A stretch of DNA of 64,000 bases from Acididesulfobacillus acetoxydans (GTDB taxonomy: Bacteria; Bacillota; Desulfitobacteriia; Desulfitobacteriales; Desulfitobacteriaceae). The DNA is taken from NCBI RefSeq assembly GCF_902729405.1, contig NZ_LR746496.1, positions 2,294,001 through 2,358,000 on the forward strand. Direction: 5' to 3'. Positions 52,827 to 62,331 of the stretch are shown in pieces. The position numbers were made by a program, and so were the translations under genes. Below the pieces are notes generated by a model. That model was not told where the DNA came from. It searched no databases and saw only the letters and a list, made by a program, of their open reading frames with translations. Numbering within the stretch: position 1 is the stretch's first letter; the number at the start of each line of letters is the position of its first letter.

Positions 52827-54379
52827 CGGGGCGGGTGATGGGTACCCTGCGCCGCATAGTGAAGTTTTTGTTCAACCTGGTCGGTCTGCGTTTTAAAGTT
52901 ATGGGCATCATCCTGCTCGTAGTTCTGATTTTCGGCGGCATAGCTATTTGGCAAGTCAGACAGTCTGCGGTGGCGACCTTCCGCCGGCAGTTGGATAGTC
53001 AGGGAATCTCGGCGGCCCAGGATGTGGCGGCCAGCAGTGTCGATTATATCTACACCAACAACGTTTTTGGTCTCTACCAGCTGGTAGAGGAGACTCTGAA
53101 ATACAACAAGGATGTACGCTACGTCTTTATTCTCAGTCCGAATGGCCGGGTCTTGATCAGTTCCTTTGGCCAAGGAGTTCCCGTGAGGCTCCTGACGGCT
53201 AACCGGGTGGACCCCTCGGCGCGGGATCATCTTCAGCTGTTGAGGACGGAAGACGGTTTGATTCACGATATCGCTGTGCCGGCGGACGAAGGAAGGGCCG
53301 GTACGGTTCGTCTGGGGCTTTCGGAGAAAACCCTCTGGTCCACGGTGGGAGGTCTTATCCACCGCTTGCTCCTCACCGTTCTTGTGGCAGCCGGTCTGGG
53401 CTTGCTGGCGGCGTGGGTGCTCACGGTCCTGCTCAGCCGTCCGATTCTGGCGCTGGTCCGGGCGGCCCGCTCTATTGGGGAAGGTAATCTGGAATGCAGG
53501 GTGTCTTTGGACTGGGCCCAGGATGAGATCGGGCAGCTGGGCCTGACTTTCAATCAGATGATGGATAGCCTGCAGGATTATCACCAAAAAGTCCGCGCTT
53601 TCAGCCGGGAACTATTGGAACGGAACCAAGAATTACAGCGGGTTTCGGAAGAACTTAAACGTAAAGAAGAAATGCGCTCTTATCTCTTAGGCCGCCTGAT
53701 CACGGCCCAGGAGGAGGAGAGGCACCGCATCGCCCGTGAGCTGCACGATCAGACGAGTCAATCCCTCACCTCTCTCATGGTGGGCCTGAAGAATGCGGAA
53801 GCCGCGCCGGACATGGCGGCAGTGCGCAGGAATATCGCCGGGCTGCGCGCGCAGACAGACGGGATTTTGGAAGAAGTGCATAACCTGGCTCTTGAATTGC
53901 GTCCGCGCGTTCTGGATGACCTGGGGCTGCCGGCGGGGTTACAGCGTTATTGCCGGGAGAGTGCCGAACGCTATGCCCTGGATATTGATTTACACTTGGA
54001 TGGCTTTGCCGAGGGGGAGCGCTTGTCACCGGAACTGGAAAACACGCTCTTTCGGGTGATCCAGGAGGGAATTACCAACGCAGCCAAGCATGCCCGGGCC
54101 AAGAATGTCAGTGTCATTTTGGAACGGAGGGAAAAGCGGATATTGGCGATTGTGGAAGATGACGGGTGCGGTTTCGAGCCGGAGCGCCTGAAGACGGCGG
54201 CATCGGCTGAAAGAAAACTGGGTCTCTTTGGTATGCAGGAGCGCATGGCGTTGGTCGAGGGCCATATGACGATCGAGTCCGAGCCGGGTGAAGGGACGAC
54301 CCTGTATTTTGATGTGCCTCTTCCGGAGAGTGAAGGAGGGAAACAAAGTGGCGAAGACCCGGATCTTGTTGGCGGATGA
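52823..54379 (+). CDS. NarX/DegS-type sensor histidine kinase
   Basis: A 518-residue membrane kinase starting at GTG 52823, overlapping the lipoprotein gene. Order: membrane helix (about 24-45), extracytoplasmic PAS/Cache-like region (about 46-175), second helix (about 178-205), HAMP domain (RPILALVRAARSIGEGNLECRV), coiled coil, HisKA_3 with phospho-acceptor His in RIARELHDQTSQSL, and HATPase with EGITNAAKHA and DDGCGFEP. Likely reads the state of the PhnD-like lipoprotein and phosphorylates the next gene product. Overlaps the regulator gene by 32 nt. Confidence 0.9.
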   Translation: MTGRVMGTLRRIVKFLFNLVGLRFKVMGIILLVVLIFGGIAIWQVRQSAVATFRRQLDSQGISAAQDVAASSVDYIYTNNVFGLYQLVEETLKYNKDVRYVFILSPNGRVLISSFGQGVPVRLLTANRVDPSARDHLQLLRTEDGLIHDIAVPADEGRAGTVRLGLSEKTLWSTVGGLIHRLLLTVLVAAGLGLLAAWVLTVLLSRPILALVRAARSIGEGNLECRVSLDWAQDEIGQLGLTFNQMMDSLQDYHQKVRAFSRELLERNQELQRVSEELKRKEEMRSYLLGRLITAQEEERHRIARELHDQTSQSLTSLMVGLKNAEAAPDMAAVRRNIAGLRAQTDGILEEVHNLALELRPRVLDDLGLPAGLQRYCRESAERYALDIDLHLDGFAEGERLSPELENTLFRVIQEGITNAAKHARAKNVSVILERREKRILAIVEDDGCGFEPERLKTAASAERKLGLFGMQERMALVEGHMTIESEPGEGTTLYFDVPLPESEGGKQSGEDPDLVGG

Positions 54380-55016
54380 TCACATGGTTCTGCGCAGTGG
54401 GTTGAAACTTATGCTGAATGCCCAGGCGGACATGGAAGTGGTTGGAGAAGCCGGCGAAGGGCAGGAAACGCTTGTACAGGCGGACCGCCTCCGGCCGGAT
54501 GTCCTGCTTCTGGATCTGAGCATGCCCGGAGTTGATGGGCTGCAGGTATTAGAAACGCTGGCGGCCGGCCATCCCAGCCTGAAGGTCCTGGTGCTGACGA
54601 TGCACGATGATGAGGAATATGTGAAGCGGGTCCTATCCTTGGGAGCGAGCGGTTATATTCTGAAGAGGGCCGCCGATGTGGAACTCCTGGCAGCCATTCG
54701 GACGGTGGCCCAGGGGCGGACTTACGTGGACCAGGCTTTGAGCGGTATTTTGGTACGTCAGGCTTTTCCGCAGCCGCAGAGCAAACAGAATCAGGCACAG
54801 GTGGAAAGCCTAAGTGAGCGGGAACGAGAAGTTTTGAAACGGGTGGCCATGGGGTATACCAACCGTCAAATCGCCGAGAGCCTGGTCATCAGCATTAAAA
54901 CGGTCGAGAGTCACAAAGCCCATGTCAAGGACAAACTGGGGCTGAAAGGGCGTTCCGAGTTAGTTCGCTATGCCGTGCAGCATGGTCTTCTGCCCGGGGG
55001 AGCGGCTCGGGAGTGA
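54348..55016 (+). CDS. NarL/LuxR-type response regulator (TtrR-like)
   Basis: A 222-residue regulator from GTG 54348 (AAGGAGGG site). Receiver 1-120 with LLADDH and phospho-acceptor D in DVLLLDLSMPGVDG and K in ILKRAAD; C-terminal LuxR-type HTH LSEREREVLKRVAMGYTNRQIAESLVISIKTVESHKAHVKDKL. Probable activator of the reductase operon 270 bp downstream. Its stop codon begins repeat copy D. Confidence 0.92.
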   Translation: MAKTRILLADDHMVLRSGLKLMLNAQADMEVVGEAGEGQETLVQADRLRPDVLLLDLSMPGVDGLQVLETLAAGHPSLKVLVLTMHDDEEYVKRVLSLGASGYILKRAADVELLAAIRTVAQGRTYVDQALSGILVRQAFPQPQSKQNQAQVESLSEREREVLKRVAMGYTNRQIAESLVISIKTVESHKAHVKDKLGLKGRSELVRYAVQHGLLPGGAARE

Positions 55017-55038
55017 ACTCATTCAACTCAAGTTGAAC
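55013..55038 (+). repeat. Stop-overlapping GTTCAAC hairpin, copy D
   Basis: GTGAACTCATTCAAC-TCAAGTTGAAC; the TGA is the stop of the response-regulator gene. A true terminator follows 17 nt later. Confidence 0.7.
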
Positions 55039-55054
55039 AACTTGCGATTGATTG

Positions 55055-55091
55055 AAAACCCTGATAGTTAAAGTGTGCTATCAGGGTTTTT
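55055..55091 (+). terminator. Rho-independent terminator
   Basis: AAAACCCTGATAG/CTATCAGGGTTTT, 13-bp stem, 10-nt loop, ending in TTTTT. It separates the sensory genes from the reductase operon. Confidence 0.92.
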
Positions 55092-55160
55092 CCCTGATCC
55101 GAAGGTCGGTGAAGTTAGAGGAATTGCCGGATTAAAATTTAGCGGTCAACTCTTTAAAAT

Positions 55161-55196
55161 AAATTATAGGACTCCGACCTAAAATTATAGACTCCG
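55161..55196 (+). promoter_or_regulatory. Direct repeat upstream of the reductase operon
   Basis: AAATTATAGGACTCCG at 55161 and AAATTATAGACTCCG at 55182, 21 bp apart, i.e. two helical turns on the same face. It lies about 90 nt before ttrB and is the best candidate site for the NarL-type regulator. Confidence 0.5.
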
Positions 55197-55283
55197 GATC
55201 CAGCGCGAGGACGCCAGACTACCGGACACGGATGTTAAGGTATGGGACCCAAAGGACGTTTTATAATGGGGAAGGTGATCACA

Positions 55284-56318
55284 ATGGCTGAAAAGGAAAA
55301 ACCGGTTAAACAAGAAGACGACAAGGTTCCGGATCGGCGGGGATTTCTGAAAAAGGCTCTCACCCTGGGCGGGGTGTTAGGGACTGCCGGTGCTTTTGGT
55401 GCTCTGGGTATCGGTAAAGCTTTGGCCGCAGGGCAGTCAGGGGGAGAAAGTCAGCCCGGCGGGATGATTCAGACGGACGGTGATGCCCTGACTTGGCAAG
55501 GCTATGCCGATCCGGATCTCAATAAGGCAGACGGCTGGCAGGATTGGAACCGCCTGCTGAACCCGGCCAAACTGCCCATTTACCATGATAATTTCGCTCA
55601 GATCAAGGCGGCGCGGCCGAAACACCATTGGGCCATTGTTGTCGATCTGCGTAAATGCACCGGCTGCCAATCCTGTGTCGTCGCCTGCAAAAGCGAGAAC
55701 AACATTCCGGTGGGAAGTTACCGTACTTGGGTGGATGTGGGGCAAATCGGCCGGACTGTGGCGGCTGCCGCCGGGGATGTGGTGACCGATGAGGGAAGTT
55801 ATGTGCAAGAAGTCAAAGTGCGCAATATTCCCAAGCTCTGCAATCACTGTGACAATCCCCCCTGTGTCACCGTCTGTCCGGTCAAAGCTACTTTTAAGCG
55901 CGCCGACGGTCCGGTGCTCGTCGATCCGCGCCTCTGCATCGGTTGCGGCACCTGTGTCAATGCCTGTCCTTACGATGCCCGTTACCTTAACCCGATTTCC
56001 CATACCGCGGACAAATGTACTTTATGTGTGGAGCGGATTGACGCCGGCCTGCTGCCGGCCTGTGTCACGACCTGTGTCGGCCGGGCGCGCGTTTTTGGGG
56101 ATCTGCTCGATCCCGAGAGCGAGGTTTCCCAACTGCTGGCCCATTACCCGGTGCAGGTGCGCAAACCGGAAGTCGGCACCCAACCACAAGTTTTTTATAT
56201 CGGCCTGGACGGGGAACTGAGTACGTCTGATAACTCGGCAAGCGAGCGGCTGGTTTACACCTATGCCATGAATACCAATTCGACAGCTTACCGGAAGCTG
56301 AATGCTCCGCGTAAATAG
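55284..56318 (+). CDS. ttrB: Tetrathionate-reductase-like Fe-S subunit
   Basis: A 344-residue TAT-exported electron-transfer subunit. Twin-arginine motif DRRGFLKK (R18, R19 from ATG 55284) and a hydrophobic segment, then an extra linker, then four [4Fe-4S] sites: CTGCQSCVVACKSEN, CNHCDNPPCVTVCPVKA, CIGCGTCVNACPYDA and CTLCVERIDAGLLPACVTTC. It passes electrons from the NrfD-type membrane subunit to the catalytic subunit. Order B-C-A matches Salmonella ttrBCA and Bacillus srdBCA, so selenate is an alternative substrate. Confidence 0.85.
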   Translation: MAEKEKPVKQEDDKVPDRRGFLKKALTLGGVLGTAGAFGALGIGKALAAGQSGGESQPGGMIQTDGDALTWQGYADPDLNKADGWQDWNRLLNPAKLPIYHDNFAQIKAARPKHHWAIVVDLRKCTGCQSCVVACKSENNIPVGSYRTWVDVGQIGRTVAAAAGDVVTDEGSYVQEVKVRNIPKLCNHCDNPPCVTVCPVKATFKRADGPVLVDPRLCIGCGTCVNACPYDARYLNPISHTADKCTLCVERIDAGLLPACVTTCVGRARVFGDLLDPESEVSQLLAHYPVQVRKPEVGTQPQVFYIGLDGELSTSDNSASERLVYTYAMNTNSTAYRKLNAPRK

Positions 56319-56521
56319 TTTGAAGCTCCGGGAGATTAAGATTACTGGGTATGGAGATTACTGGAGTTCGAAGTCCTGGAAGTTTTAAATCCTGGAGTTG
56401 GGGGTTCCGGGAGTCAGAAGTTCCAGGGTATTGAGGTGAGACTTTTCCGGACGGTGCCGCGTTGCTCTGTGTGGGTTCTCCCGAGGACAGCCCTTAAATT
56501 AACGAGAAGGAGAGGAAATGC

Positions 56522-57724
56522 ATGGGACTGGAACAGGTTTACTGGACGTTGCCGATTGTGGCGTATCCCTATATTTCCGGTCTGATAGCGGGCTCATTTA
56601 TCGTTGGCTCCCTATCCAAAGTATTCGGACAAAAGCAGTATGAGCCCTTGACCAAATTATCCCTGCTTGTAACCTTCGCCTTTATTCTGTTTGCGCCGGT
56701 GGGTCCGCTCGCTGACGCTCGGCAGCCCTCCCGCTGGTGGGAACTGTTCACCAGACCGCACCTGCCCTGGGCGCCGATGGGACTTTTTACAATGATTTGG
56801 ACGGCGTATTTGCTCTTGGTTCTGGCAGAGATGTATTTGGCTTTCAGGGTGGACTTTTGCCGGCTGGCAGCAGTTGAGACCGGCTGGCGGGCCGGACTTT
56901 ATCGGGTGCTCGCCCTGGGTTCCACGGATACTTCCGAACGGCGGCAGTCCAAGGAGCACAAATGGCAGGTGGGTTTAGCCGGGACGGGGATTTTTCTGGC
57001 CTTCGCCTTTCACGGTTACATCGGCTTTATCTTCGGGGCGATTAAAGCTCGTCCTCTCTGGCATAACGCTTTGATGATGCCGATGTTCATCACTTCCGCT
57101 ATTCTCTCGGGTATCGCTCTTATGATAGTTGTCTATACTCTAACCTTCCGTTATTTTTCACGGGAGCGGCAAGTCGACGTGAGCCTGACCAACGGCTTGA
57201 TGAAGATCATGACCTGGGTAATGTTGGTCGATCTGTTCTTAGATATTGTCGACGTCTTGAACTCTGCTCCCACGGCCTATGCGGACGCGGCCACGGGTCA
57301 AGGATTTGCCCAGGTTTTCCTGCACGGCCCTTTGGCGGGAGCTTATTGGTTCGGGCAAGTCGGACTTTTGGTCTTGGCGTTGATCCTGGCCTTTCTGCCT
57401 CAAATTCGGCGATCGGCTTTGCTCGCTTCCCTGACTTCCCTCCTCGTGCTCGTCAGCGTTTTCTTCATGCGTTACAACGTGGTTATAGGCGGGCAACTCC
57501 AAGCCAAAGCCTCCCAGGGGCTTGTTCTCTATACCCCAGCCTTGTTTGGAAGGGGTTCGGTGCAGGTGGTTTTCGGAATGTTTATGTTGATTCTCTTTGT
57601 CTTTTTGGTCGTTATGAACGTTTTTCCTTGGGATGACCAGGCGCTCAGGCAAAGGTTGGCGTTGGGGAATCGCCTTAGAGTGAGAGAACAGGCGGCGAAA
57701 GCAGCCGGGCGTCAGGTTCCGTGA
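56522..57724 (+). CDS. ttrC: NrfD-family quinol-oxidising membrane subunit
   Basis: A 400-residue polytopic protein with about nine hydrophobic segments, starting ATG 56522 behind GAAGGAGAGG. It has the NrfD/PsrC pattern (YWTLPIVAYPYISGLIAGSFIVGSL at the start, HGYIGFIFGAIKARPLWHNALMMPMFITSAILSGIAL). It oxidises menaquinol and hands electrons to the Fe-S subunit. The gap before it (56319-56521) contains only short imperfect repeats around TCCTGGAGTT. Confidence 0.87.
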   Translation: MGLEQVYWTLPIVAYPYISGLIAGSFIVGSLSKVFGQKQYEPLTKLSLLVTFAFILFAPVGPLADARQPSRWWELFTRPHLPWAPMGLFTMIWTAYLLLVLAEMYLAFRVDFCRLAAVETGWRAGLYRVLALGSTDTSERRQSKEHKWQVGLAGTGIFLAFAFHGYIGFIFGAIKARPLWHNALMMPMFITSAILSGIALMIVVYTLTFRYFSRERQVDVSLTNGLMKIMTWVMLVDLFLDIVDVLNSAPTAYADAATGQGFAQVFLHGPLAGAYWFGQVGLLVLALILAFLPQIRRSALLASLTSLLVLVSVFFMRYNVVIGGQLQAKASQGLVLYTPALFGRGSVQVVFGMFMLILFVFLVVMNVFPWDDQALRQRLALGNRLRVREQAAKAAGRQVP

Positions 57725-57894
57725 GAGACTAAGGCTATTTTAAACTAAAGTTGTTTTGACGACCGGGATCTTCTCCAGACGAAGATGCTTAGAATCCTTG
57801 TTTATAGAAATAGTGTTTTATAGAAATAGTGTTTTGACGAGCGATGCCGGTAGCCTTGAGTCAGCAAATCGGAGTGAAACGGAGGGAAGCAGCG

Positions 57895-60800
57895 ATGAGC
57901 GATAATTTAAACATGCAAAGACGGACATTTTTAAAAGGCGTCGCCTTGGGTGGTTCTTTGCTGGGAGGGCTATGGGGCAGTATGCCCTGGCTGCCCGACG
58001 TAGTGAAGCGACGCGGTCAATATGTCTACCCACAGCGAATTGAATCCTGGCCCGGGGTGGATGTGCGCTATTCGGTTTGCCGGCAGTGCCGTTCGGACTG
58101 TGGACTGGAGGCCAGGGTGTTTAACAATGTCCTTTTGAAATTGGACGGCAATCCTTACCACCCTAATTCGACGGAGCCTCAACTCCCCTACGCCGCGGAT
58201 CCTCAAGAGGCCCTGGGGGCCAAAATCCCCCACTCGCTCTGCGCCCGCGGGCAGGCGGGAGCCCAGACGCTCTATGATCCCTACCGGGTTCTTCAGCCCC
58301 TGAAACGGACGGGACCGCGCGGTTCTGGCAAGTTTAAAACGATCTCCTGGGAGCAGTTGGTGGAGGAGACGGTCAAGGGCGGACTTCTCTTTAAGGACGT
58401 GCCAGGGGAGGAAAAGCGCCAGGTGGACGGGTTTGCCCAACTCTGGAACCAAGGCCGGGGGCGGTTCACTCCCGCAGACCCGGCGCACCCGGATATGGGT
58501 CCTCAGACCAATCAACTGGTGGCGTATTGGGGACGGGCCGAAGTGGGTCAAAACACCTTTATCCAGCGTTTCGCCGCCGCTTTCGGCAGTGTCAACGCTC
58601 TGCCGCACGTGGGGATCTGCGAGCTGAATCACCATGTCGCCACCCAGCAGTCCTTGAATGGGGCGGTGGCCATGTTAAAGCCGGATATTGCCAACTCAGA
58701 ATTCGTTATTTGGTTTGGGGCCGGAATTTATACCGCCAATTTCCCCATGCAGGCTTTGGCCCGGAAGATTGCGGCCGCTTCGTCCCGGGGCCTGAAGTTC
58801 GTCCTGGTGGATGTTTCGGCCACGGCGGGCGTGGCCCACGCGGACCGTTTCATTACAGTAAAGCCGGGCGGGGACGGAGCCCTGGCCATGGGGATGGTTC
58901 GCTGGATTCTGGAGAATCACCGCTATGACAGCCGCTTCCTGATGAATACCACTTTGAAGGCGGCTGAGACTCAGGGGGAGCCGAACTATGCCAACGCGTC
59001 CTACCTTGTGATCAGCGATCCGTCTCATCCTAAGGCGCACAAATTTGCCCGGGCCGCTGACGTCGGTCTGGCGGCTGCCGGTTCCACTGACGCCGATAAA
59101 TATGTGGTGATTGACGCGGGCGGTCAGCCGGCAGTGTTTGATACGGTGGATCAGGGTCTTCTCTGGCCCCAGGGGGATCTGGAAGTAAAACCGACGACGG
59201 TCGGCGGGGTGAGCTGCCTCACAGCCATGCAGATCCTCTGCCAAACGGCACAGGAGCACACTTTGGCGGATTATGCCAAACTCGCCGGGGTGAGCAGCCG
59301 GGTGATCACGGATTTGGCCCGGGAGTTCACCTCTCACGGTAAGAAGGCGGTGGCCGATTTTTATCGCGGACCGGCTATGCACACCAATGGGTTCTACAAC
59401 GGGCGCTCGATCATGACCCTTAATTTCCTCATTGGCAACATTGACTGGGTGGGAGGGTATATGGCGGGCGGAGGTACGGCTGATTTTATGGGGACTAAAC
59501 CCACCTCTCCATTTCCTTTGGGCAAATGGCCCAACCAGCCCAAAGGTGTTCCGAACGGGGCCAAAATCTCGCGAGAAGGGGCTTTTTACGAAAAGACCAG
59601 CTACTACAAGGAACTTGAAGACAAAGGCCGCTCTCCTTTCCCCGCCAAGCGCCCCTGGTATCCCTTCGGCTTTGGCATTTGGCATGAAATCTTCGGCGGA
59701 ATATGGGATGAGTATCCTTACCCTGCCAAAATCGTCTACCAACACATGGGAAATCCAGCCTATTCGGCACCACCCGGCATGGGTGGCGCGGACGACGAGA
59801 AACTTCCCTGGTTCCGTATGATCAAAGATCTGAACAAAGTGCCGCTCTTTATCACCGATGACATCGTCCTTTCCGAAACATCCATGTATGCCGACTATAT
59901 CGTTCCGGACAGCACTTTTCTGGAAGCCTGGGGGGCTTTGCCGGGATTTCCCACGACACCCACGTCTGTGATCGGAATCCGCCAGCCGGTCGTAGATCCC
60001 CTGATGGCCAAGACCAAGGACGGACGGCCCATGTGCTTTGAAACGTATTATATCGACGTGGCGGAGAAGTTAGGCATGCCGGGTTTTGGCAAGAATGCCT
60101 TTATGGACGGGGGAAGCCTGCACCGGCGGGAAGACTTCTATTTGCGCATGATCGCCAACGTCGCCTATGATACCGGCACTTATCTTCAGCTTGATTCTCA
60201 GGGGTTGCCGGCCAAGATGGGTCCCGTGCCCGATGCCACGGCCGCGGAAATGAAGAGTGTGGCAAGCTGGCAGAAGCAGTTCGGCTCTGTTTTGACCGAA
60301 GCCCAGTGGCGGAAAGTGGCCTATGTCATGGCCCGGGGCGGACGCTTTGAGGATTATGGGCTGGCTTACCTGGGCGAAAAACCCGGCTGGCTCACCCATC
60401 GCTACGGCAGTGCCAAGAACCTGCTGCAAATTTACAATGAGGCTGTAGGGAGCACCCACAACGCGATCAGCGGCGAAGTATTTCATGGCACGGGCATTGC
60501 GCTGCCTCAGCGGACAATGAAAGGGCGTCTGCTGGATAATATCGATCCTTCAAAAGAATTCAACTTCCATCTGACCACGTACAAGCTGCCGATTCACACC
60601 CAATCCCGTACCATCAATGATCCCTGGCTGTTGGAACTTCTGCAGGAGAACTTTATCGAGCTCAACGACGCGGACGCCCAACGCTTGGGTATCGCGGACG
60701 GGGATTGGATCAGGGTGGCATCCGCCAGTTATCCCCGGGGGATTACGGGGAGAGCGCGCAGTCTTCCGGGGGTGCGGCCCGGGGTGGTCACATTTACCAA

Positions 60801-61017
60801 TTCGTTCGGTCATTGGCACTACGGTTCCGGCACTTGGCAAGTCGACGGCCAAACGCTCCGGGGGGATGATGCCCGTAACGGCGGGGTACGGCTCAATCCG
60901 CTGATGCGTCTGGATCCGGATATGCAGGATGCCAGCGGCTGGGGAACGTGTCTGGAAGATCCGGTAGGCGGAGGGGCGTCGTATTTTGACACCAAGGTTA
61001 AGATCAGCAAGCTCTGA
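57895..61017 (+). CDS. ttrA: Tetrathionate-reductase-like molybdopterin catalytic subunit
   Basis: A 1040-residue TAT substrate (MQRRTFLKG, R9-R10) of the DMSO reductase superfamily. It has the N-terminal [4Fe-4S] ligands CRQCRSDC (C62, C65, C69) and C116 in SLCARG, a probable Mo-ligand Cys in HVGICELN (C242), and TtrA-like segments GPQTNQLVA, ALAMGMVRWILENHRYD, FTSHGKKAV, TNGFYNGRSIMTLNFLIGN, PFPAKRPWYPF and YADYIVPDSTFLEAWG. Length and these blocks fit TtrA better than PsrA/PhsA (about 750). It should reduce tetrathionate to thiosulfate outside the membrane; selenate or arsenate cannot be excluded. ATG at 57895 has GGAGGG; the longer frame lacks a site. Confidence 0.85.
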   Translation: MSDNLNMQRRTFLKGVALGGSLLGGLWGSMPWLPDVVKRRGQYVYPQRIESWPGVDVRYSVCRQCRSDCGLEARVFNNVLLKLDGNPYHPNSTEPQLPYAADPQEALGAKIPHSLCARGQAGAQTLYDPYRVLQPLKRTGPRGSGKFKTISWEQLVEETVKGGLLFKDVPGEEKRQVDGFAQLWNQGRGRFTPADPAHPDMGPQTNQLVAYWGRAEVGQNTFIQRFAAAFGSVNALPHVGICELNHHVATQQSLNGAVAMLKPDIANSEFVIWFGAGIYTANFPMQALARKIAAASSRGLKFVLVDVSATAGVAHADRFITVKPGGDGALAMGMVRWILENHRYDSRFLMNTTLKAAETQGEPNYANASYLVISDPSHPKAHKFARAADVGLAAAGSTDADKYVVIDAGGQPAVFDTVDQGLLWPQGDLEVKPTTVGGVSCLTAMQILCQTAQEHTLADYAKLAGVSSRVITDLAREFTSHGKKAVADFYRGPAMHTNGFYNGRSIMTLNFLIGNIDWVGGYMAGGGTADFMGTKPTSPFPLGKWPNQPKGVPNGAKISREGAFYEKTSYYKELEDKGRSPFPAKRPWYPFGFGIWHEIFGGIWDEYPYPAKIVYQHMGNPAYSAPPGMGGADDEKLPWFRMIKDLNKVPLFITDDIVLSETSMYADYIVPDSTFLEAWGALPGFPTTPTSVIGIRQPVVDPLMAKTKDGRPMCFETYYIDVAEKLGMPGFGKNAFMDGGSLHRREDFYLRMIANVAYDTGTYLQLDSQGLPAKMGPVPDATAAEMKSVASWQKQFGSVLTEAQWRKVAYVMARGGRFEDYGLAYLGEKPGWLTHRYGSAKNLLQIYNEAVGSTHNAISGEVFHGTGIALPQRTMKGRLLDNIDPSKEFNFHLTTYKLPIHTQSRTINDPWLLELLQENFIELNDADAQRLGIADGDWIRVASASYPRGITGRARSLPGVRPGVVTFTNSFGHWHYGSGTWQVDGQTLRGDDARNGGVRLNPLMRLDPDMQDASGWGTCLEDPVGGGASYFDTKVKISKL

Positions 61018-61344
61018 GATCAGTGAAGATTTGCGATCGGCCGGATCCGGCATCAGTAAGCTCTAAGAGCGGTAATGGGCAAGGACCGGAATCAGCGCCG
61101 TTCAAGGGCAGATGCCCGCACCACATTCTTGTGACACCGGCGGTGAAGACACAAGGTGAAGTCTTGCGAAAGGGGCAGGACGGCCGAATCGGTTCTATGA
61201 ACCGTTTCGGCTGTGCCGGCAACAAGAAGCCCTGACAGCCGGCGATTACAGAGAGTTTGCGGGCCGTAAATGTCAAGAACGGGGATTTAAAGATCGTTGC
61301 GTAACGCAGTCGTCTTAAAAGGAACACCTGAAGGAGATGGAAAG
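61018..61344 (+). other. Intergenic region before the chaperone gene
   Basis: About 330 bases, no gene. It holds a hairpin CCGAATCGGTTC/GAACCGTTTCGG with one mismatch near 61180-61206. No terminator T run, so read-through from ttrA to the chaperone gene is likely. Confidence 0.5.
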
Positions 61345-62103
61345 ATGCTCAGCCGGATCAACAGGACCTCTTTCAGTGGGGAACAGCCCTTGTTGGAATC
61401 CTTCACGGCAGAGTTACAGCCGGAATTCGCTCGGCAAGAAATTGAGTTATGGTCGGGAAGGCGCCTTCTCTATGGTTTGGCTGCCGTATTTTTAGGCAGG
61501 CCGCCGGCTGAGGAATGGCTGGCACAGGTGTTTTCCCCATCATTCATTGTGGTGGTGGAAAACTTGGGGCTGTCAAGGAATCTGTCGGATGGTCTGAAAC
61601 AAGTCCTTGGGATTGTTCAGGACCCCGCCGAGCTTCCTCAATTTCTCGCCGACGCCCAAACGGAGTATGAGAGGTTGTTTAGGGTGCCTTTGAAAGGGAC
61701 GATGGTGCCTTTGGGGGCAGGCGCGTATCTCCCGCGGGAGGCTGACTTGAACCGGCGTCGGGTAATTGTCGAAGGTTGGTATGCCCGCTTTGCTTTTGAC
61801 TGGCGGGAGTATCTAGTCGGAACCCCCGGCGTCTGGCCAAACGAACCGGAACACGCGCTGCTGCTTCTGACTTTCCTCGCTATTCTGGCTGATGAGGTGG
61901 TTACCGGTCTCAGCGAAGGGGATGGCTTAGCTCCGGATCTGATGGCGCTCTGGCATGAAGTCTTAAGCTTGACACAGGAATGGTTGCCTGCGTGTATGGC
62001 TCGAGTGGCAGACCGGAGCCAAAATCTGTATTTCCGGAGTCTGGCACGGTTGACGGGTGAAGTCTTGGCGCGGGACGGAGGGGAACTTCCCCGAAAGTCT
62101 TAG
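61345..62103 (+). CDS. TorD/DmsD-family molybdoenzyme chaperone
   Basis: A 252-residue all-helical protein. ATG at 61345 has AAGGAG. Features of the TorD family: LAAVFLGRPPAEEWL early, YERLFRVPLKGTMVPLGAGAYLP (the LFxVP...P segment), and the C-terminal HALLLLTFLAILADEV. Such chaperones bind the TAT signal of the catalytic subunit and help cofactor insertion before export; the target here is the TtrA-like protein. Confidence 0.83.
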   Translation: MLSRINRTSFSGEQPLLESFTAELQPEFARQEIELWSGRRLLYGLAAVFLGRPPAEEWLAQVFSPSFIVVVENLGLSRNLSDGLKQVLGIVQDPAELPQFLADAQTEYERLFRVPLKGTMVPLGAGAYLPREADLNRRRVIVEGWYARFAFDWREYLVGTPGVWPNEPEHALLLLTFLAILADEVVTGLSEGDGLAPDLMALWHEVLSLTQEWLPACMARVADRSQNLYFRSLARLTGEVLARDGGELPRKS

Positions 62104-62139
62104 GACAAGGCAGTGCGGCGCTCCTTTTGAGCAAGTTTG

Positions 62140-62163
62140 AGCCCCGGGGATATCCCCGGGGCT
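62140..62163. terminator. 24-nt perfect palindrome
   Basis: AGCCCCGGGGATATCCCCGGGGCT lies 37 nt after the chaperone stop; the sequence up to 62331 has no gene. It is a likely end-of-operon hairpin without a clear T run. Confidence 0.5.
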
Positions 62164-62331
62164 TCTGTCGCCGAGTCTTTTCACCCTCCGTTGGCGGTGA
62201 CTGGGGGGCATTGAGGTCCAACCGGCGGACTCTCCGGAAGGGAAGGAAGATTCCTGCGCAGCCCGGCAGAAGCTAAAAGGGTCCATGCCTTGTGGACATG
62301 CCTTGTGGCTTCTGCCCTGAACGAGGAAGGT

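Noticed and set aside
58696-59745. 349-codon minus-strand frame under the molybdoenzyme gene
   Set aside because: Opposite a strongly conserved catalytic subunit; no start signal and no family resemblance.
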